Below are positions 15,890 to 25,519 of a stretch of 64,000 nt of DNA, one piece after another; the stretch's first letter is position 1, and each line of letters starts with the position of its first letter. Under the pieces are notes generated by a model. It saw nothing but the letters and a program-made list of their open reading frames with translations, was not told the origin of the DNA and did not search any database. The position numbers and the translations under genes were made by a program. This DNA comes from Lacticaseibacillus paracasei subsp. paracasei (GTDB taxonomy: Bacteria; Bacillota; Bacilli; Lactobacillales; Lactobacillaceae): positions 2,418,001 to 2,482,000 of the forward strand of contig NZ_AP012541.1 of the NCBI RefSeq assembly GCF_000829035.1, read 5' to 3'.

Positions 15890-16940
15890 CCTAGATTGCA
15901 ATAATAAAGTTACCACCTAGAAAGAGGCTTGCTCACTGCTTGAACTGGGGTTTGCCAACGGAGACATTTTCTAGGTTTGTTATTGATAAGCGCTGTGGCT
16001 TGTTGAATATCGGTCTCTGAAACCTGATCAAACTGTGTTCCCTTCGGGAAATAGTAGCGAAGTTCTCGATTGAACCGTTCATTTGTGCCCCGTTCATTCG
16101 GGTGATAGGCGTGGCAAAAGTAAACCGGTATCCGATAGCGCTTTGTAAGCGCCTGATCGCAGGAAAACTCTTTACCGTGATCAACCGTCACTGATCGAAC
16201 CGGACCCGGAAAGTCCACCATCAGTCTTGCAAATCCCTTGAGAACAGCATTTTGTGATAAGTTTTCAAGCTTAGTTGTCGCCATTAAACGTGTCACCCGA
16301 TCGACAATGGTCAAAACAGCAGCCTTTGACCCGCGACCACCGCGAACTGTATCCATCTCTAAATGTCCTTTTTCGGTTCGCCGATTAGCTGACTCACTGC
16401 GAATCTCAATTGAGGTGCCTACTGCTTGGTTATAGCGCGACCGAAGGTCTTGTCTTCTTTTATGACGTTTACCGTGATCAAAGAGTTGGCTTGGCTGAAA
16501 ATCGACTTGTCTTTGATAAATCCAGTGGTAAATCGTGTGTGGCGCACAGTGAACGGCATAACCGACCATTTCAGGGGACCAACCTAGGTTTAGCTTCTCA
16601 GTTACCATCCGCTTCAACTTAGGCGTTAAAATCGAGTGCCGACCACAACGATGCCGACAAGTATCGGCATGATCCTGAGCTATAATGGCGCAGTAATCAC
16701 CTTCAGGGCAACGGTGAAGCTCATGCCTAATAGAAATACGAGAGCGGCCTAAGGTCGCGGCGATGTATTGAATCGTGTGGTGTTGCATCAGTTCTATCTG
16801 AGATCGTTCAATTAAGGTTATAATGGCCATGGGACCTGTCCTTCTCTCTAGATGGTATGTTATGCAAACACCATTTTAGCAAGAACGGACAGGTCTTTTT
16901 TCACATTTTCTGGGTGGTAACTTTAATTATGCAATCTAGG
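15890..16940 (-). mobile_element. IS30-family insertion sequence, copy 2 of 3
   Basis: 1,051 bp with the same ends as copy 1. The target duplication is GTTC (15886-15889 and 16941-16944). It is inserted in the acetyltransferase gene in the same orientation as the other copies. Confidence 0.96.
15910..16830 (-). CDS. IS30-family transposase (306 aa), copy 2
   Basis: Protein identical to the transposase at 9482-10402, with the same DDE motifs (GHLEMDTVRGG, SVTVDHGKEFS, NERGTNERFNRE). Intact. Confidence 0.95.
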   Translation of the reverse strand: MAIITLIERSQIELMQHHTIQYIAATLGRSRISIRHELHRCPEGDYCAIIAQDHADTCRHRCGRHSILTPKLKRMVTEKLNLGWSPEMVGYAVHCAPHTIYHWIYQRQVDFQPSQLFDHGKRHKRRQDLRSRYNQAVGTSIEIRSESANRRTEKGHLEMDTVRGGRGSKAAVLTIVDRVTRLMATTKLENLSQNAVLKGFARLMVDFPGPVRSVTVDHGKEFSCDQALTKRYRIPVYFCHAYHPNERGTNERFNRELRYYFPKGTQFDQVSETDIQQATALINNKPRKCLRWQTPVQAVSKPLSRW

Positions 16941-17151
16941 GTTCATTGTTAAGTGCATCAGTTTTGGCAGTTGCTTCATCCCGCACAGCCAGTAACAAAG
17001 GATCCATATCGTCGTATGGCTTACCGGTTGCCATGAAAGCAAACTTTTCTTCTAGATTCATTGCGCCACCTTTCTTTCATGGCTCAATTTTACCAGATTT
17101 TCGTTTTCATCAATGAGAAATCAACCAATTCAGTGCGAGTATCATATGAGT

Positions 17152-17201
17152 CTTACTTTTTCCTTACTTCTATGTTAGCGTCAATGTAAGAATAAAGTAA
17201 G
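17152..17201. promoter_or_regulatory. Repeats before the AbrB/Fic pair
   Basis: CTTACTT (17152) and CTTACTT (17163) face GTAAG (17186) and AAGTAAG (17195). These inverted copies just upstream of the antitoxin start are likely operator sites for autoregulation by the AbrB-type antitoxin. Confidence 0.45.
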
Positions 17202-17212
17202 GAGATAAAACC

Positions 17213-17467
17213 ATGTCAATCATTGATAGGGACTTTATGGAAGCCACTGTGACGAGTAAAGGTCAGGTCACCATCCCTGTCGAAATCAGACGGCGTAGCG
17301 GCACCAAAAAGAATACGAAGGTTCGGTTTGAATTGAAACAGGACGGTGATATCGAAATGCGCGTGGTGAATGGTCACAATTCGGAAGACGAAAAAGAATT
17401 GCTTCATACGATTCAAGGCTTAATCGGACAATATCGCACAGTCATGGCTTATTTGAAGGATAGATAG
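17213..17467 (+). CDS. AbrB/MazE-type antitoxin of a Doc pair
   Basis: An 84-aa protein. The SpoVT/AbrB swapped-hairpin DNA-binding domain is at about residues 10-50 (ATVTSKGQVTIPVEIRRR); the C-terminal tail (EKELLHTIQGLIGQYR) should bind and neutralise the toxin. It precedes the Fic/Doc gene by 1 bp, the standard antitoxin-toxin order. ATG follows AAGGAGATAAAACC; a second ATG (MEATVTSK) is less well placed. Such antitoxins repress their own operon. Confidence 0.88.
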   Translation: MSIIDRDFMEATVTSKGQVTIPVEIRRRSGTKKNTKVRFELKQDGDIEMRVVNGHNSEDEKELLHTIQGLIGQYRTVMAYLKDR

Positions 17468-17468
17468 G

Positions 17469-17876
17469 ATGAAATATTTGTCCGAAGATCAAATCATCGC
17501 TATTAACGTTGTCGTCCAAAAACAACAAGAACGGACGCCACAGTTAAAAGATGCGAACGCGCTTAATGATATCGTGCAATCTGCGCAACAAGAAGTTTTT
17601 GGAATTGCGTTGTATCAAGATTTAGCCAGTTTGGCTACGTTCTATTTTTTAAAGCTTATCAAAAAGCACGTTTTTAACGATGCTAATAAGCGGACGGCAT
17701 TCATGGCGACAATTCTCTTCTTAAAAAGAAACAACGCAGCACTTCCAACCGATGATCAATTTCAACTTGATCTTGGCAATTTAGCGATTGAAGTCGCTAA
17801 AACTGACGGCGAACCAGAAAAATTAAGACATCAGGTGCAATCTTTTTTCGATCAAAATATTAAGCTGAATCTATAA
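17469..17876 (+). CDS. doc: Fic/Doc-family toxin (death on curing)
   Basis: A 135-aa protein with the Fic motif HVFNDANKRTAF (HxFxxxNKR) near residue 65, typical of Doc, which phosphorylates elongation factor Tu and halts translation. Length matches Doc (about 126-135 aa). It is co-transcribed with the AbrB-type antitoxin. All core motif residues are present except that the usual second Gly-rich anchor (GNGR) is replaced by DANKR, as in Doc proteins, so it is likely active. Confidence 0.9.
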   Translation: MKYLSEDQIIAINVVVQKQQERTPQLKDANALNDIVQSAQQEVFGIALYQDLASLATFYFLKLIKKHVFNDANKRTAFMATILFLKRNNAALPTDDQFQLDLGNLAIEVAKTDGEPEKLRHQVQSFFDQNIKLNL

Positions 17877-17985
17877 CGTCAAAATCGGTGTTTTTAGACA
17901 GCCGGCCAGATACAAAAAATTGTTGTCGCTAATCGACCTCAGGCTCATTTATACAACATGCAAGGCTAGCTTTACCAGCCAATAT

Positions 17986-18019
17986 AAAAAATCGCCTCAA
18001 CAATTCGAGACGACTTTTT
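17986..18019. terminator. Terminator of the aldo/keto reductase gene
   Basis: The stem TCGCCTC/GAGACGA is flanked by A6 on the left (T-run leftward) and CTTTTT on the right. Confidence 0.65.
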
Positions 18020-18027
18020 GTCACAAC

Positions 18028-18981
18028 TTACGGCAAGTCATTCCCCGCCGCAAAGTAAATATCATACCATTCCTGTCGGGTCAACGTGATGTCCGCGCCT
18101 TCCGCACTTTCCTTGATATGTTCAGGATTCATAGAGCCGAGAATCACTTGCACACCGACTGGATGGCGTAATAGCCAAGCGACTGCGATTGCATTTTTAT
18201 TGGTATGGTAGTGGTCAGCGACTTTCTGCAGTTCATCATTCAACGCCTTAAACTTCGGGCTATCGATGAAGGTACCTTCAAACATGCCGTATTGGAATGG
18301 CGACCAGGCTTGTAAGGTCATGTGTTTGCGTTGCAAGTATGGTAGCAGGCTGCCGTCATGATCGACAGAAGCCTCGTCGGCCATGTTGGTGTGCATCCCC
18401 GCATTGACCATACCAGTGTGCGCAACGGAGAACTGAACTTGGTCGATCAGCAAAGGCTGCCGAATGCCGCTTTCAAGCAACGCAATTTGTTCAGGGTTAA
18501 AGTTGGAGACACCAAAATGCCGAACCTTGCCGCTTTGTTCCAATGCATCAAAGGCCGCCGCAACGTCATCGACTTCCATTAACGGATCTGGCCGGTGCAG
18601 CAAGACCGAATCAAGGTAATCAACCTGCAACCGTTTCAAAATGTGATCAACCGCTGACAGTAAGTGATCTTTTGAAAAGTCGTACCGTTTGCCAAATACC
18701 AAACTGCCATGAGAGCGTTTTGGATCAACGACAATCCCGATTTTCGACTGAATGAATAACTGATCGCGGGAAACGTTAGCCTGCTTCAAAGCTTCGCCAA
18801 AGACTTCCTCGGATTTACCTTGACCATAAATGTCGGCTGAGTCGATAAAGTTGATGCCGTCATTGTATGCACTATCCAGCACATTGGCCGCTTTGTCGGG
18901 GGCCAGCACATTCATCCGCATGATGCCCAAGGCCACACTTGACGCCTGCCAATTGGATCCGCCTAATCGAACTTGTTTCAT
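18028..18981 (-). CDS. Aldo/keto reductase
   Basis: A 317-aa NADPH-dependent reductase with a (beta/alpha)8 fold. The catalytic tetrad is visible: Asp and Tyr in FIDSADIYGQGKSEE (near residues 42-47), Lys in LFIQSKIGI (near 75) and His in SVLLHRPDP (near 115). NADP-binding GSMNPEHIKES lies near the C-terminus. ATG 18979-18981 follows GGGAGTTTTGTGTTT; the longer frame is rejected. It resembles the YcsN/YdhF branch. The substrate cannot be read from sequence. Confidence 0.9.
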   Translation of the reverse strand: MKQVRLGGSNWQASSVALGIMRMNVLAPDKAANVLDSAYNDGINFIDSADIYGQGKSEEVFGEALKQANVSRDQLFIQSKIGIVVDPKRSHGSLVFGKRYDFSKDHLLSAVDHILKRLQVDYLDSVLLHRPDPLMEVDDVAAAFDALEQSGKVRHFGVSNFNPEQIALLESGIRQPLLIDQVQFSVAHTGMVNAGMHTNMADEASVDHDGSLLPYLQRKHMTLQAWSPFQYGMFEGTFIDSPKFKALNDELQKVADHYHTNKNAIAVAWLLRHPVGVQVILGSMNPEHIKESAEGADITLTRQEWYDIYFAAGNDLP

Positions 18982-19185
18982 AAACACAAAACTCCCTTCG
19001 ATACGTCTTTTCAAATTATGTTACTGACGACAAGTCAAGTGTAGCCCCTAAAGTCTACTTGAGGTCAAGCCAATATTAGAATTTCAATAAAACAGCTTGC
19101 ATGGTGCTGAGCTGCGCGGTAGGTTAAGCTGTTTCTGTTACTTATTTTTTCTTAGCAGGATAAGCCCATAAAGGAGGCCGTGATT

Positions 19186-19920
19186 TTGACAGTTAAAGAT
19201 AAAGTGGTTGTAATCACAGGTGCATCGAGCGGGATTGGCGCGGCAACGGTACAAGTGCTGGCTCAGGCTGGTGCAAAGCTAGTCATCGGTGCGCGGCGCA
19301 CAGAACGGTTGGCCGAATTGGCGGCCAGCTTTACGGACGGCCAGGTGCTTTATCAGCAAACCGATGTGACCGACCAGCAGCAAGTGAAAGCGCTGATTGA
19401 TTTGGCGTTGGATAAGTTTGGTCATGTGGATGTTTTGTATAACAACGCTGGCCTGATGCCACTTTCTGAAATGGCCGAACTCAAAGTCAACGAATGGGAA
19501 CGTATGATTGACGTCAACATTAAAGGCGTCTTGTATGGGATCGCCTCGGTTTTACCGCCTATGATTGCCCAACACAGTGGCCAAATTATCACAACAGACT
19601 CAGTTGCCGGTCACATTGTTCACCCTGGAACCGCCGTTTACTCCGGTACCAAGTGGGCTATCCAGGCGATCATGGACGGCCTGCGACAAGAACAAGCGGC
19701 TAATCATATTAAAACGACCATGATCTCGCCCGGTGCCGTGAATACTGAGCTTTTCAGCACAATTACCGATCCTAAGCGCCGTGAAGCTGTTGAAGCCGAT
19801 GAAAAAAACAATGGCCTCAGCGCCTCGGATGTTGCCAAGGCAGTTTTGTATGCCATTGATCAACCGGCCAATGTTGCCATCAATGAAGTGCTCTTACGGC
19901 CAGTCACGCAAGAACGTTAA
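19186..19920 (+). CDS. Short-chain dehydrogenase/reductase
   Basis: A 244-aa classical SDR. The cofactor motif is ITGASSGIG near residue 10, followed by NNAGLM near 87, a Ser near 136 and YSGTK (catalytic Tyr and Lys near 150-154), then the SPGAVNTE loop. TTG 19186 is 8 nt after AAGGAGG; the GTG at 19180 is too close to it. It is followed 25 bp later by the flavin reductase, so the two probably form an operon. The substrate is not predictable. Confidence 0.9.
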   Translation: MTVKDKVVVITGASSGIGAATVQVLAQAGAKLVIGARRTERLAELAASFTDGQVLYQQTDVTDQQQVKALIDLALDKFGHVDVLYNNAGLMPLSEMAELKVNEWERMIDVNIKGVLYGIASVLPPMIAQHSGQIITTDSVAGHIVHPGTAVYSGTKWAIQAIMDGLRQEQAANHIKTTMISPGAVNTELFSTITDPKRREAVEADEKNNGLSASDVAKAVLYAIDQPANVAINEVLLRPVTQER

Positions 19921-19945
19921 TTTTCGTCTAAAGGAGTGTGATTGC

Positions 19946-21109
19946 ATGTCGGGTTATCATTTTTTAAAACCGTTCACCTTCAAGCACCAAACCATCACGT
20001 TGAAAAATCGCATTGTCATTCCGCCGATGACAACGCGCCTGTCGTTTGAAGACGGCACTGTGACGCGGGACGAAATCAGGTATTACCAGCAACGGGCCGG
20101 TGGCGTCGGCATGTTTATTACCGGTACCGCCAATGTCAATGCGCTTGGCAAAGGATTCGAAGGTGAGCTAAGTGTCGCTGATGATCGATTCATCCCCGGT
20201 TTGAGCAAACTCGCCGCTGCGATGAAAACAGGCGGCACCAAGGCTATTTTGCAAATCTTCAGCGCTGGCCGCATGAGCAATAGCAAGATTCTGCGCGGTG
20301 AGCAGCCAGTCAGTGCCAGTGCGGTTGCTTCGCCACGGGCGGGTTACGAAACACCGCGCGCATTGACATCGGCAGAAATCGAGGCCACTATTCACGATTT
20401 TGGTCAAGCTGTGCGCCGCGCCATCCTTGCTGGTTTTGATGGCATCGAACTGCATGGTGCCAACACCTATCTGATACAGCAATTCTATTCGCCAAACTCT
20501 AATCGCCGAACCGATGAATGGGGCGGTGACCGCGATAAGCGGATGCGTTTTCCGTTGGCAGTCGTTCATGAAGCAGAAAAAGTGATTGCCACAATTGCTG
20601 ACCGGCCATTTTTGTTAGGCTACCGCATTTCGCCGGAAGAGTTGGAACAGCCTGGCATTACCTTGGATGATACCTTGGCCTTAATCGACGCTTTGAAACA
20701 AACCAAGATTGATTACCTGCACGTCTCCCAAAGTGACGTTTGGCGAACCTCATTGCGCAACCCTGAGGACACAGCCATCATGAATGAACAAATTCGTGAC
20801 CATGTCGCCGGTGCTTTTCCAGTGATTGTGGTTGGTGGTCTGAAAACGCCAGCCGATGCTGAGAAAGCGGCAGATTCCTTTGACTTGGTCGCCATTGGTC
20901 ACGAAATGATTTGCGAGCCGCACTGGGTTCAGAAGGTCTTAGACCATGACGAAAAGGCGATCCGTTACCAGATCGCCCCTGCTGATCTTGAAGAACTTGG
21001 CATTGCGCCGACCTTCCTCGATTTCATCGAAAGTATTTCCGGTGGGGCAAAAGGTGTTCCGCTAACAACTGCGCAGTCTGTGACATCAAGCAACGTGACT
21101 CAAGATTAA
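19946..21109 (+). CDS. NADH:flavin oxidoreductase, old yellow enzyme family
   Basis: A 387-aa FMN TIM-barrel reductase of the NADH oxidase/OYE type. Visible motifs: IVIPPMTTR (N-terminal FMN loop), GFDGIELHGANTYLIQQF (substrate/FMN loop), NRRTDEWGG, the C-terminal FMN-phosphate site VVVGGL, and IGHEMICEPHW. ATG 19946 follows AAAGGAGTGTGATTGC. The C-terminus lacks the iron-sulfur and NAD-binding extension of the larger 2,4-dienoyl-CoA reductases. Probably an ene-reductase working with the SDR upstream. Confidence 0.9.
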   Translation: MSGYHFLKPFTFKHQTITLKNRIVIPPMTTRLSFEDGTVTRDEIRYYQQRAGGVGMFITGTANVNALGKGFEGELSVADDRFIPGLSKLAAAMKTGGTKAILQIFSAGRMSNSKILRGEQPVSASAVASPRAGYETPRALTSAEIEATIHDFGQAVRRAILAGFDGIELHGANTYLIQQFYSPNSNRRTDEWGGDRDKRMRFPLAVVHEAEKVIATIADRPFLLGYRISPEELEQPGITLDDTLALIDALKQTKIDYLHVSQSDVWRTSLRNPEDTAIMNEQIRDHVAGAFPVIVVGGLKTPADAEKAADSFDLVAIGHEMICEPHWVQKVLDHDEKAIRYQIAPADLEELGIAPTFLDFIESISGGAKGVPLTTAQSVTSSNVTQD

Positions 21110-21136
21110 TCTAGCATTTCAAATCATCGTGCGAGT

Positions 21137-21162
21137 CGAGCTGTAAAAAGCTCGGCTTTTTT
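21137..21162 (+). terminator. Terminator of the SDR-OYE operon
   Basis: CGAGCT/AGCTCG stem, then GC and TTTTTT. Confidence 0.85.
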
Positions 21163-21207
21163 CTTGCCGTCTTCAACTTACGCGATGGTGCCTGAAGCTA
21201 TGCGAAG

Positions 21208-21250
21208 GACAGTGACACAGATGGTCCAAAGCCCAGACCATCTGTGTCAC
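21208..21250. repeat. Long intergenic hairpin between convergent genes
   Basis: A 17-bp perfect inverted repeat (CAGTGACACAGATGGTC and complement) with a 9-nt loop. Outside it, GCGAAG and CTTCGC blocks extend the pairing. There is no T-run, so it looks like a REP-type or processing element rather than a simple terminator. Confidence 0.6.
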
Positions 21251-21284
21251 TGCCACTTCGCTACGCCGAGCTAACCGCGCCAGC

Positions 21285-22661
21285 TCACGCTCTTGTCATT
21301 TTTAACGGGTCGACCCATTTATCAAACTGCGCTGCTGTGACGTCGCCGCTTTTTATTGCGGCTGCTTTTAGATCGAAGTTTTCTTGCTCAGCCAATTGCG
21401 CGATGGCGGCACTTTTTTCGTAGCCGATGTGGGGTGCGAGGGCGGTGACCAGCATGAGTGAATGATCAACGAGTGCTCTCATATGCGGTGCGTGGATGGT
21501 CAAGCCGGCAGCTAATTTTTCAGTGAAACTCGTGACTGTTTTTGTTAGTAGATCAGCCGACTCTAAAAAGGTACTGATGATAACCGGCTTGTAGACGTTC
21601 AATTCAAAATTGCCTTGTGACGCGGCCACCGTGATCGTCGTATCGTTGCCCATGACTCGAACAGCGGCCATGGTTAGCGCTTCGGCCTGTGTGGGATTCA
21701 CTTTGCCCGGCATGATGGAACTACCAGGCTCATTGGCCGGAATGCGCAACTCGCCGTATCCAGCACGTGGACCACTGGCAAGGAAGCGAATGTCATTGGC
21801 GATTTTAAGCAGATCAGCCGCTAGCGTTTTAATGGCACCATGAACAACGCTAATTTCTGAGTGTGCCGCTAAAGCAGCAAACTTATTGGTTTTCGCCGAA
21901 AGTGGTAATTGATAAACATCGCTCAATCGGCCTGCCACAATCTTGCCAAAATTAGGGTCAGCGTTAAGCCCCGTTCCGACTGCTGTTCCGCCAATGGCTA
22001 AGTAAAAAAGATTGGGCTGAAGCTGCTTTAAAGCAATCTGATCATGCTCCATCATGGCCACCCATCCGCTGATTTCTTGGCCAAACGTTAGCGGCGTTGC
22101 ATCCTGTAAATGAGTTCGACCGATTTTAACAACACGAGCGTAAGTGACGGCTTTTGAATATAAAACACTGCACAGTTGGTTGACAGCCTGCAGCAACTGA
22201 TTCACTGCAATAGCCGCCGTAATATTCATCACAGTTGGAAAAGTATCATTGGAGCTTTGACTGTGATTCACATCATCATTCGGTAGGATCGGCAAGTCGG
22301 GGTTGAGTTTTGCAGCTTGGTGGCTAATGACTTCGTTCACATTCATATTTGTTTGTGTGCCAGACCCGGTTTGATAGACATGCAGTGGAAAATCTTTTTG
22401 CAGTTTTTCGTCTGGCAAGGCCAACAAGGCATCGACTGCTCGCGTGATTAATTGGCCTTTTGGTGCCGGTAAAACATCAGCGGCCACATTTGCTCGCGCT
22501 GCCGCTTTTTTGAGTTGCAGCAAGGCCCTAATCACTGGCATCGGCATCAATGGACCAGCCTGAAAATTATGCCGGCTGCGCTCTGTTTGCGGTCCCCACA
22601 AAGCGTTTGCCGGAATTTCAACTGGTCCTAATGTGTCCGTTTCTGTTCGATATTTGCTCAT
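21285..22661 (-). CDS. fumC: Class II fumarate hydratase
   Basis: A 458-aa homotetrameric enzyme that interconverts fumarate and malate. Signature GSSIMPGKVNPTQ near residue 314; other conserved blocks are GSGTQTNMNVNEVI, the active-site region QSSNDTFPT and GRTHLQDATPLT. ATG 22659-22661 follows GGAGGTAAAC, so the seven-residue extension is rejected. In these bacteria it serves the malate/fumarate branch rather than a full TCA cycle. Complete and close to normal length. Confidence 0.96.
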   Translation of the reverse strand: MSKYRTETDTLGPVEIPANALWGPQTERSRHNFQAGPLMPMPVIRALLQLKKAAARANVAADVLPAPKGQLITRAVDALLALPDEKLQKDFPLHVYQTGSGTQTNMNVNEVISHQAAKLNPDLPILPNDDVNHSQSSNDTFPTVMNITAAIAVNQLLQAVNQLCSVLYSKAVTYARVVKIGRTHLQDATPLTFGQEISGWVAMMEHDQIALKQLQPNLFYLAIGGTAVGTGLNADPNFGKIVAGRLSDVYQLPLSAKTNKFAALAAHSEISVVHGAIKTLAADLLKIANDIRFLASGPRAGYGELRIPANEPGSSIMPGKVNPTQAEALTMAAVRVMGNDTTITVAASQGNFELNVYKPVIISTFLESADLLTKTVTSFTEKLAAGLTIHAPHMRALVDHSLMLVTALAPHIGYEKSAAIAQLAEQENFDLKAAAIKSGDVTAAQFDKWVDPLKMTRA

Positions 22662-22793
22662 GTTTACCTCCGTCATCACCATCAGAAAAATTCAACCAAC
22701 ATGCCTATTTGCATAGACCTATTTTACACGAATTCTCCGACGGTTAAACAACTCAAGTAAAACAAAAAGCCACCCAGCACGGTTAATCGCCGT

Positions 22794-23528
22794 TTAGTGC
22801 AATATTGTTTCGACAAGTTGTGCCGCTTCGGTTTGAGCTTTGATAGAACCAGTGGTCAGTAATGACAAGTAGAGATGGATCGGATCTGCCTGTGGTGTCG
22901 ATATACCACCATGTAGCCGACGACTCACCGTAGCCGGATCAACTGACCATGTTTGAATGATGACTGCGCGACTATCATCGACACGATGCTTGCTATTGGC
23001 AATTTTTAGGGTTAATTCCGCCTTCAGTAAACGATCATATGCAGCCTGTGAGACAGCATAAATCAACGGTTGGTTACTGCCAAATATCGCTGCCTTAATT
23101 AGAACGGTGCCAGCCGCCTCCAAAGGAAAGTTTTCACTGAAGTCACCGCTGATTTTCAGCAACTGCTCAAACTCATCAGTAGTGTATGTGCGGGTTGCTA
23201 GAATTGGCGATGTCATTAGACCGTTATATTGCTTGAAAAGCGTCCATGGATCATTTGCCAGTTGATAATGCTTATGAGTTCGATGGCGATCGGCCAATAA
23301 AGCGCCAGAAACCTGTAGTTCCAATCTAGCGCGCTTCATGATTGTTCGACTGCCAATACCTGCTAATTGGCCAAAATCTTCAAAAAACTGCCGCCCGCCG
23401 CGAAACGACAGACGCTTCTTGCTGCCGCTTGCCTGAGAACCCACACGATCAGCATACATAAGACTGATCAGCAAATCCGTTGCATGTTGCGACAACATGG
23501 CTGGCGTTTCTAATAACTGTGTTGACAT
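22794..23528 (-). CDS. Uncharacterised protein with a winged-helix-like N-terminus
   Basis: A 244-aa soluble protein. Residues about 15-90 (ATDLLISLMYADR, FEDFGQLAGIGSRTIMKRARLELQVSGAL) look like a winged-helix DNA-binding or replication-initiator-like fold. The C-terminal half has no motif I recognise; a basic segment (ANSKHRVDDSR) lies near residue 175. ATG 23526-23528 follows GGGAGAAGAAACAAGC; an upstream ATG at 23552 is possible. Monocistronic between fumC and mntH. Function unknown; a regulator is only a guess. Confidence 0.6.
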   Translation of the reverse strand: MSTQLLETPAMLSQHATDLLISLMYADRVGSQASGSKKRLSFRGGRQFFEDFGQLAGIGSRTIMKRARLELQVSGALLADRHRTHKHYQLANDPWTLFKQYNGLMTSPILATRTYTTDEFEQLLKISGDFSENFPLEAAGTVLIKAAIFGSNQPLIYAVSQAAYDRLLKAELTLKIANSKHRVDDSRAVIIQTWSVDPATVSRRLHGGISTPQADPIHLYLSLLTTGSIKAQTEAAQLVETILH

Positions 23529-23646
23529 GCTTGTTTCTTCTCCCTGTGCCATCCCATCACTCGCTTTCTATATTGTTTACCTATTCATGAGACTATGAAA
23601 CTTTAGCTCCTATGCTTTCTGTCATAACGTGCACCGGCTTATACTT

Positions 23647-23690
23647 AAAAAAGCCGCTTTGATCAACAAACAGATGATCAAAGCGGCTTT
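23647..23690 (-). terminator. Terminator downstream of mntH
   Basis: A 15-bp stem AAGCCGCTTTGATCA with complement, and a T-run on the minus strand. Confidence 0.85.
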
Positions 23691-23716
23691 ACTAGGAAAA
23701 CTGACAACGATAATGA

Positions 23717-23860
23717 TTATTTGGTTGAATGCGTGGCCGTCTTAGATTGCATATGATCTAACCCAAGAATAGCGAATAGCCAAGGATCGTACCCCACAGA
23801 TTCCTCGATCCCATCGCAACTCATGGCCAAAGATTCAAACAAATCATTGTTCGTCAACAT
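23717..23860 (-). CDS. Possible small protein overlapping the mntH end
   Basis: A 47-codon frame ([20 protein letters not shown]...) starting inside the last codons of mntH, with AAGG 3-4 nt before the ATG, and ending before the terminator. It is acidic at the N-terminus and has no membrane segment. The overlap and the terminator placement suggest translation coupled to mntH. There is no homologue I recognise; it could be chance. Confidence 0.4.
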   Translation of the reverse strand: MLTNNDLFESLAMSCDGIEESVGYDPWLFAILGLDHMQSKTATHSTK

Positions 23861-25451
23861 CTGCCTTCGCCTCTTTTTCATCGGCTACAGCTGCAAGATG
23901 TGCTTCATAACGTTGATTGCCCTTATACAGATCCCAGATCGTCCAAGCGAGTAGCGCGAGGATGGCTACGATCAGAACAATGGCAATGATGTTGGCCATG
24001 TTGGTTTGTGTAGCCGTTGGATGATCGCCGAAGAATCCGGCGATTGAATCTGGCAGGCCTTTAAGGTTCAGTCCAGTCAAGCCGAGAACGGAAATCCAAC
24101 CGAGCACTTTGACCCAACCAGTGTTCTTGAACCGATCGCCCATTTCGACTTTACTGTTTGTGAACATCAACAGTGGCAACATTGAGAATGGTAACGCAAA
24201 CGCTAGAAAGACCTGTGAATTGTTCATCAAGGTATTTAACGCCTCATGTTGCTGAATTGGCGTTTCTCTAGCCGTCAACATAACACAGACGATAACTGGA
24301 ATGACGGAAATAATCCGGGTAACCAACCGTCGTGCCCACAGAGGCATTTTCATATGGACAAAGCCTTCCATGATGACCTGACCTGTTAAGGTACCGGTGA
24401 TGGTGGAGTTTTGACCTGATGCCAATAACGCAACCGCGAACAGAATTGACAGAATACCAGATTTAGCAACGGCAATTAAAACACCATTACTTAAAGTTGA
24501 AGAATCTGACAAAGCTTGGAACAAGCCGAAGAATGATGGATCTTTAACGGCACCACTCTTGAAGACTGCGACCCCCATAACCAACAGCAAGCAGTTAACA
24601 ACAAAGGCGAATGACAGCTGAATGTTAGAATCCCATGCTGAGAACTTAACAGCCAGTGCCACATCATCCGGGTTCTTGTGATCAATTTTCCGCGTTTGCG
24701 AAATGGCACTGTGCAGATAAAGGTTATGCGGCATAACCGTCGCACCAATAATGCCAAGTGCACCTTGGATAGGACTCATGCCGTTAATCGAAGGTGAACT
24801 AGCGAATGTTTCACCGGTTGGAATGAATCCCTTCAGCAAAGCACCCATGTTCGGATCGGACAAAGCAACCTGATAAACGAAGACCAGTAAAATGACAAGA
24901 ATAAGAGCAACAACAATGGCTTCGATCTTTCGGAACCCGATCTTGGTCAACAGCAGCAGCACCAGCACATCAAGCACCGTTACCAGAACGGCGATGACTA
25001 GTGGAATGTGGAACAACAGATAAAGCGCAATGGCAGCACCGATAACTTCAGCGATATCAGTCGCCATAATGGCCAACTCAGTCAGGATCCACAGCACAAT
25101 CCCTAACTTCTTCGACGTCCGTGCGCGGATAGCCTGTGCAAGGTCCATTTGGCTAACAATGCCAAGTTTAGCTGCCATGTATTGCAATAGCATCGCAATC
25201 AAACTTGACATCAGGATAACGGAAATCAGTAAGTACTGAAAGTTTTGCCCACCTGTGATGGACGTTGACCAATTCCCGGGATCCATGTAACCAACGGCAA
25301 CCAACGCCCCTGGCCCGGAATAAGCAAAAAGCGTGCGCCAAAACCCTTTCCCGTGCGGCACCTCAACAGTACCGTTAATTTCTTCCAATGACGGCCCATT
25401 CGCGTATTGAATGAGCTTAATTGGATGGCGCTTCTTGTGATCATCACTCAC
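23844..25451 (-). CDS. mntH: NRAMP-family manganese/proton symporter
   Basis: A 535-aa protein with about 11-12 membrane helices. Helix 1 carries the metal-binding DPGNW ([15 protein letters not shown]); helix 6 carries the [10 protein letters not shown] motif. NRAMP transporters import Mn2+ driven by protons, the main antioxidant metal in lactobacilli. GTG 25449-25451 follows GGGGAGAGTTATT; the longer frame is rejected. A palindrome TTAGG-N4-CCTAA 55 bp upstream is shared with the Mn ABC operon and is probably the MntR operator. Confidence 0.95.
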   Translation of the reverse strand: MSDDHKKRHPIKLIQYANGPSLEEINGTVEVPHGKGFWRTLFAYSGPGALVAVGYMDPGNWSTSITGGQNFQYLLISVILMSSLIAMLLQYMAAKLGIVSQMDLAQAIRARTSKKLGIVLWILTELAIMATDIAEVIGAAIALYLLFHIPLVIAVLVTVLDVLVLLLLTKIGFRKIEAIVVALILVILLVFVYQVALSDPNMGALLKGFIPTGETFASSPSINGMSPIQGALGIIGATVMPHNLYLHSAISQTRKIDHKNPDDVALAVKFSAWDSNIQLSFAFVVNCLLLVMGVAVFKSGAVKDPSFFGLFQALSDSSTLSNGVLIAVAKSGILSILFAVALLASGQNSTITGTLTGQVIMEGFVHMKMPLWARRLVTRIISVIPVIVCVMLTARETPIQQHEALNTLMNNSQVFLAFALPFSMLPLLMFTNSKVEMGDRFKNTGWVKVLGWISVLGLTGLNLKGLPDSIAGFFGDHPTATQTNMANIIAIVLIVAILALLAWTIWDLYKGNQRYEAHLAAVADEKEAKADVDEQ

Positions 25452-25505
25452 AATAACTCTCCCCTTTCGTTTGAAAAAAGTTAAGTCCCTGGGGAACAAG
25501 GCCTT

Positions 25506-25519
25506 TTAGGTCTCCCTAA
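25506..25519 (-). promoter_or_regulatory. Probable MntR operator before mntH
   Basis: TTAGGTCTCCCTAA is a perfect 5-4-5 palindrome. The same palindrome lies in front of the Mn ABC operon (36465-36478). Confidence 0.75.

Larger units (their letters stand above)
15410..17061 (-). pseudogene. Maltose/galactoside O-acetyltransferase, split by IS30 copy 2
   Basis: The N-terminal part (17061-16945, MNLEEKFAFMATGKPYDDMD...) is separated from the hexapeptide-repeat part (15889-15410) by the IS. Deleting the IS and one GAAC duplication restores a continuous frame reading ...DALNNEHDPAKRNALF.... The C-terminal part shows left-handed beta-helix repeats, the catalytic His in TSNHLFDP and GAGSVVTHDIPARVIAAGNP, typical of Maa/LacA-type acetyl-CoA-dependent sugar acetyltransferases. 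ATG 17059-17061 follows AAAGGTGGCGCA. Inactive here. Confidence 0.92.
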
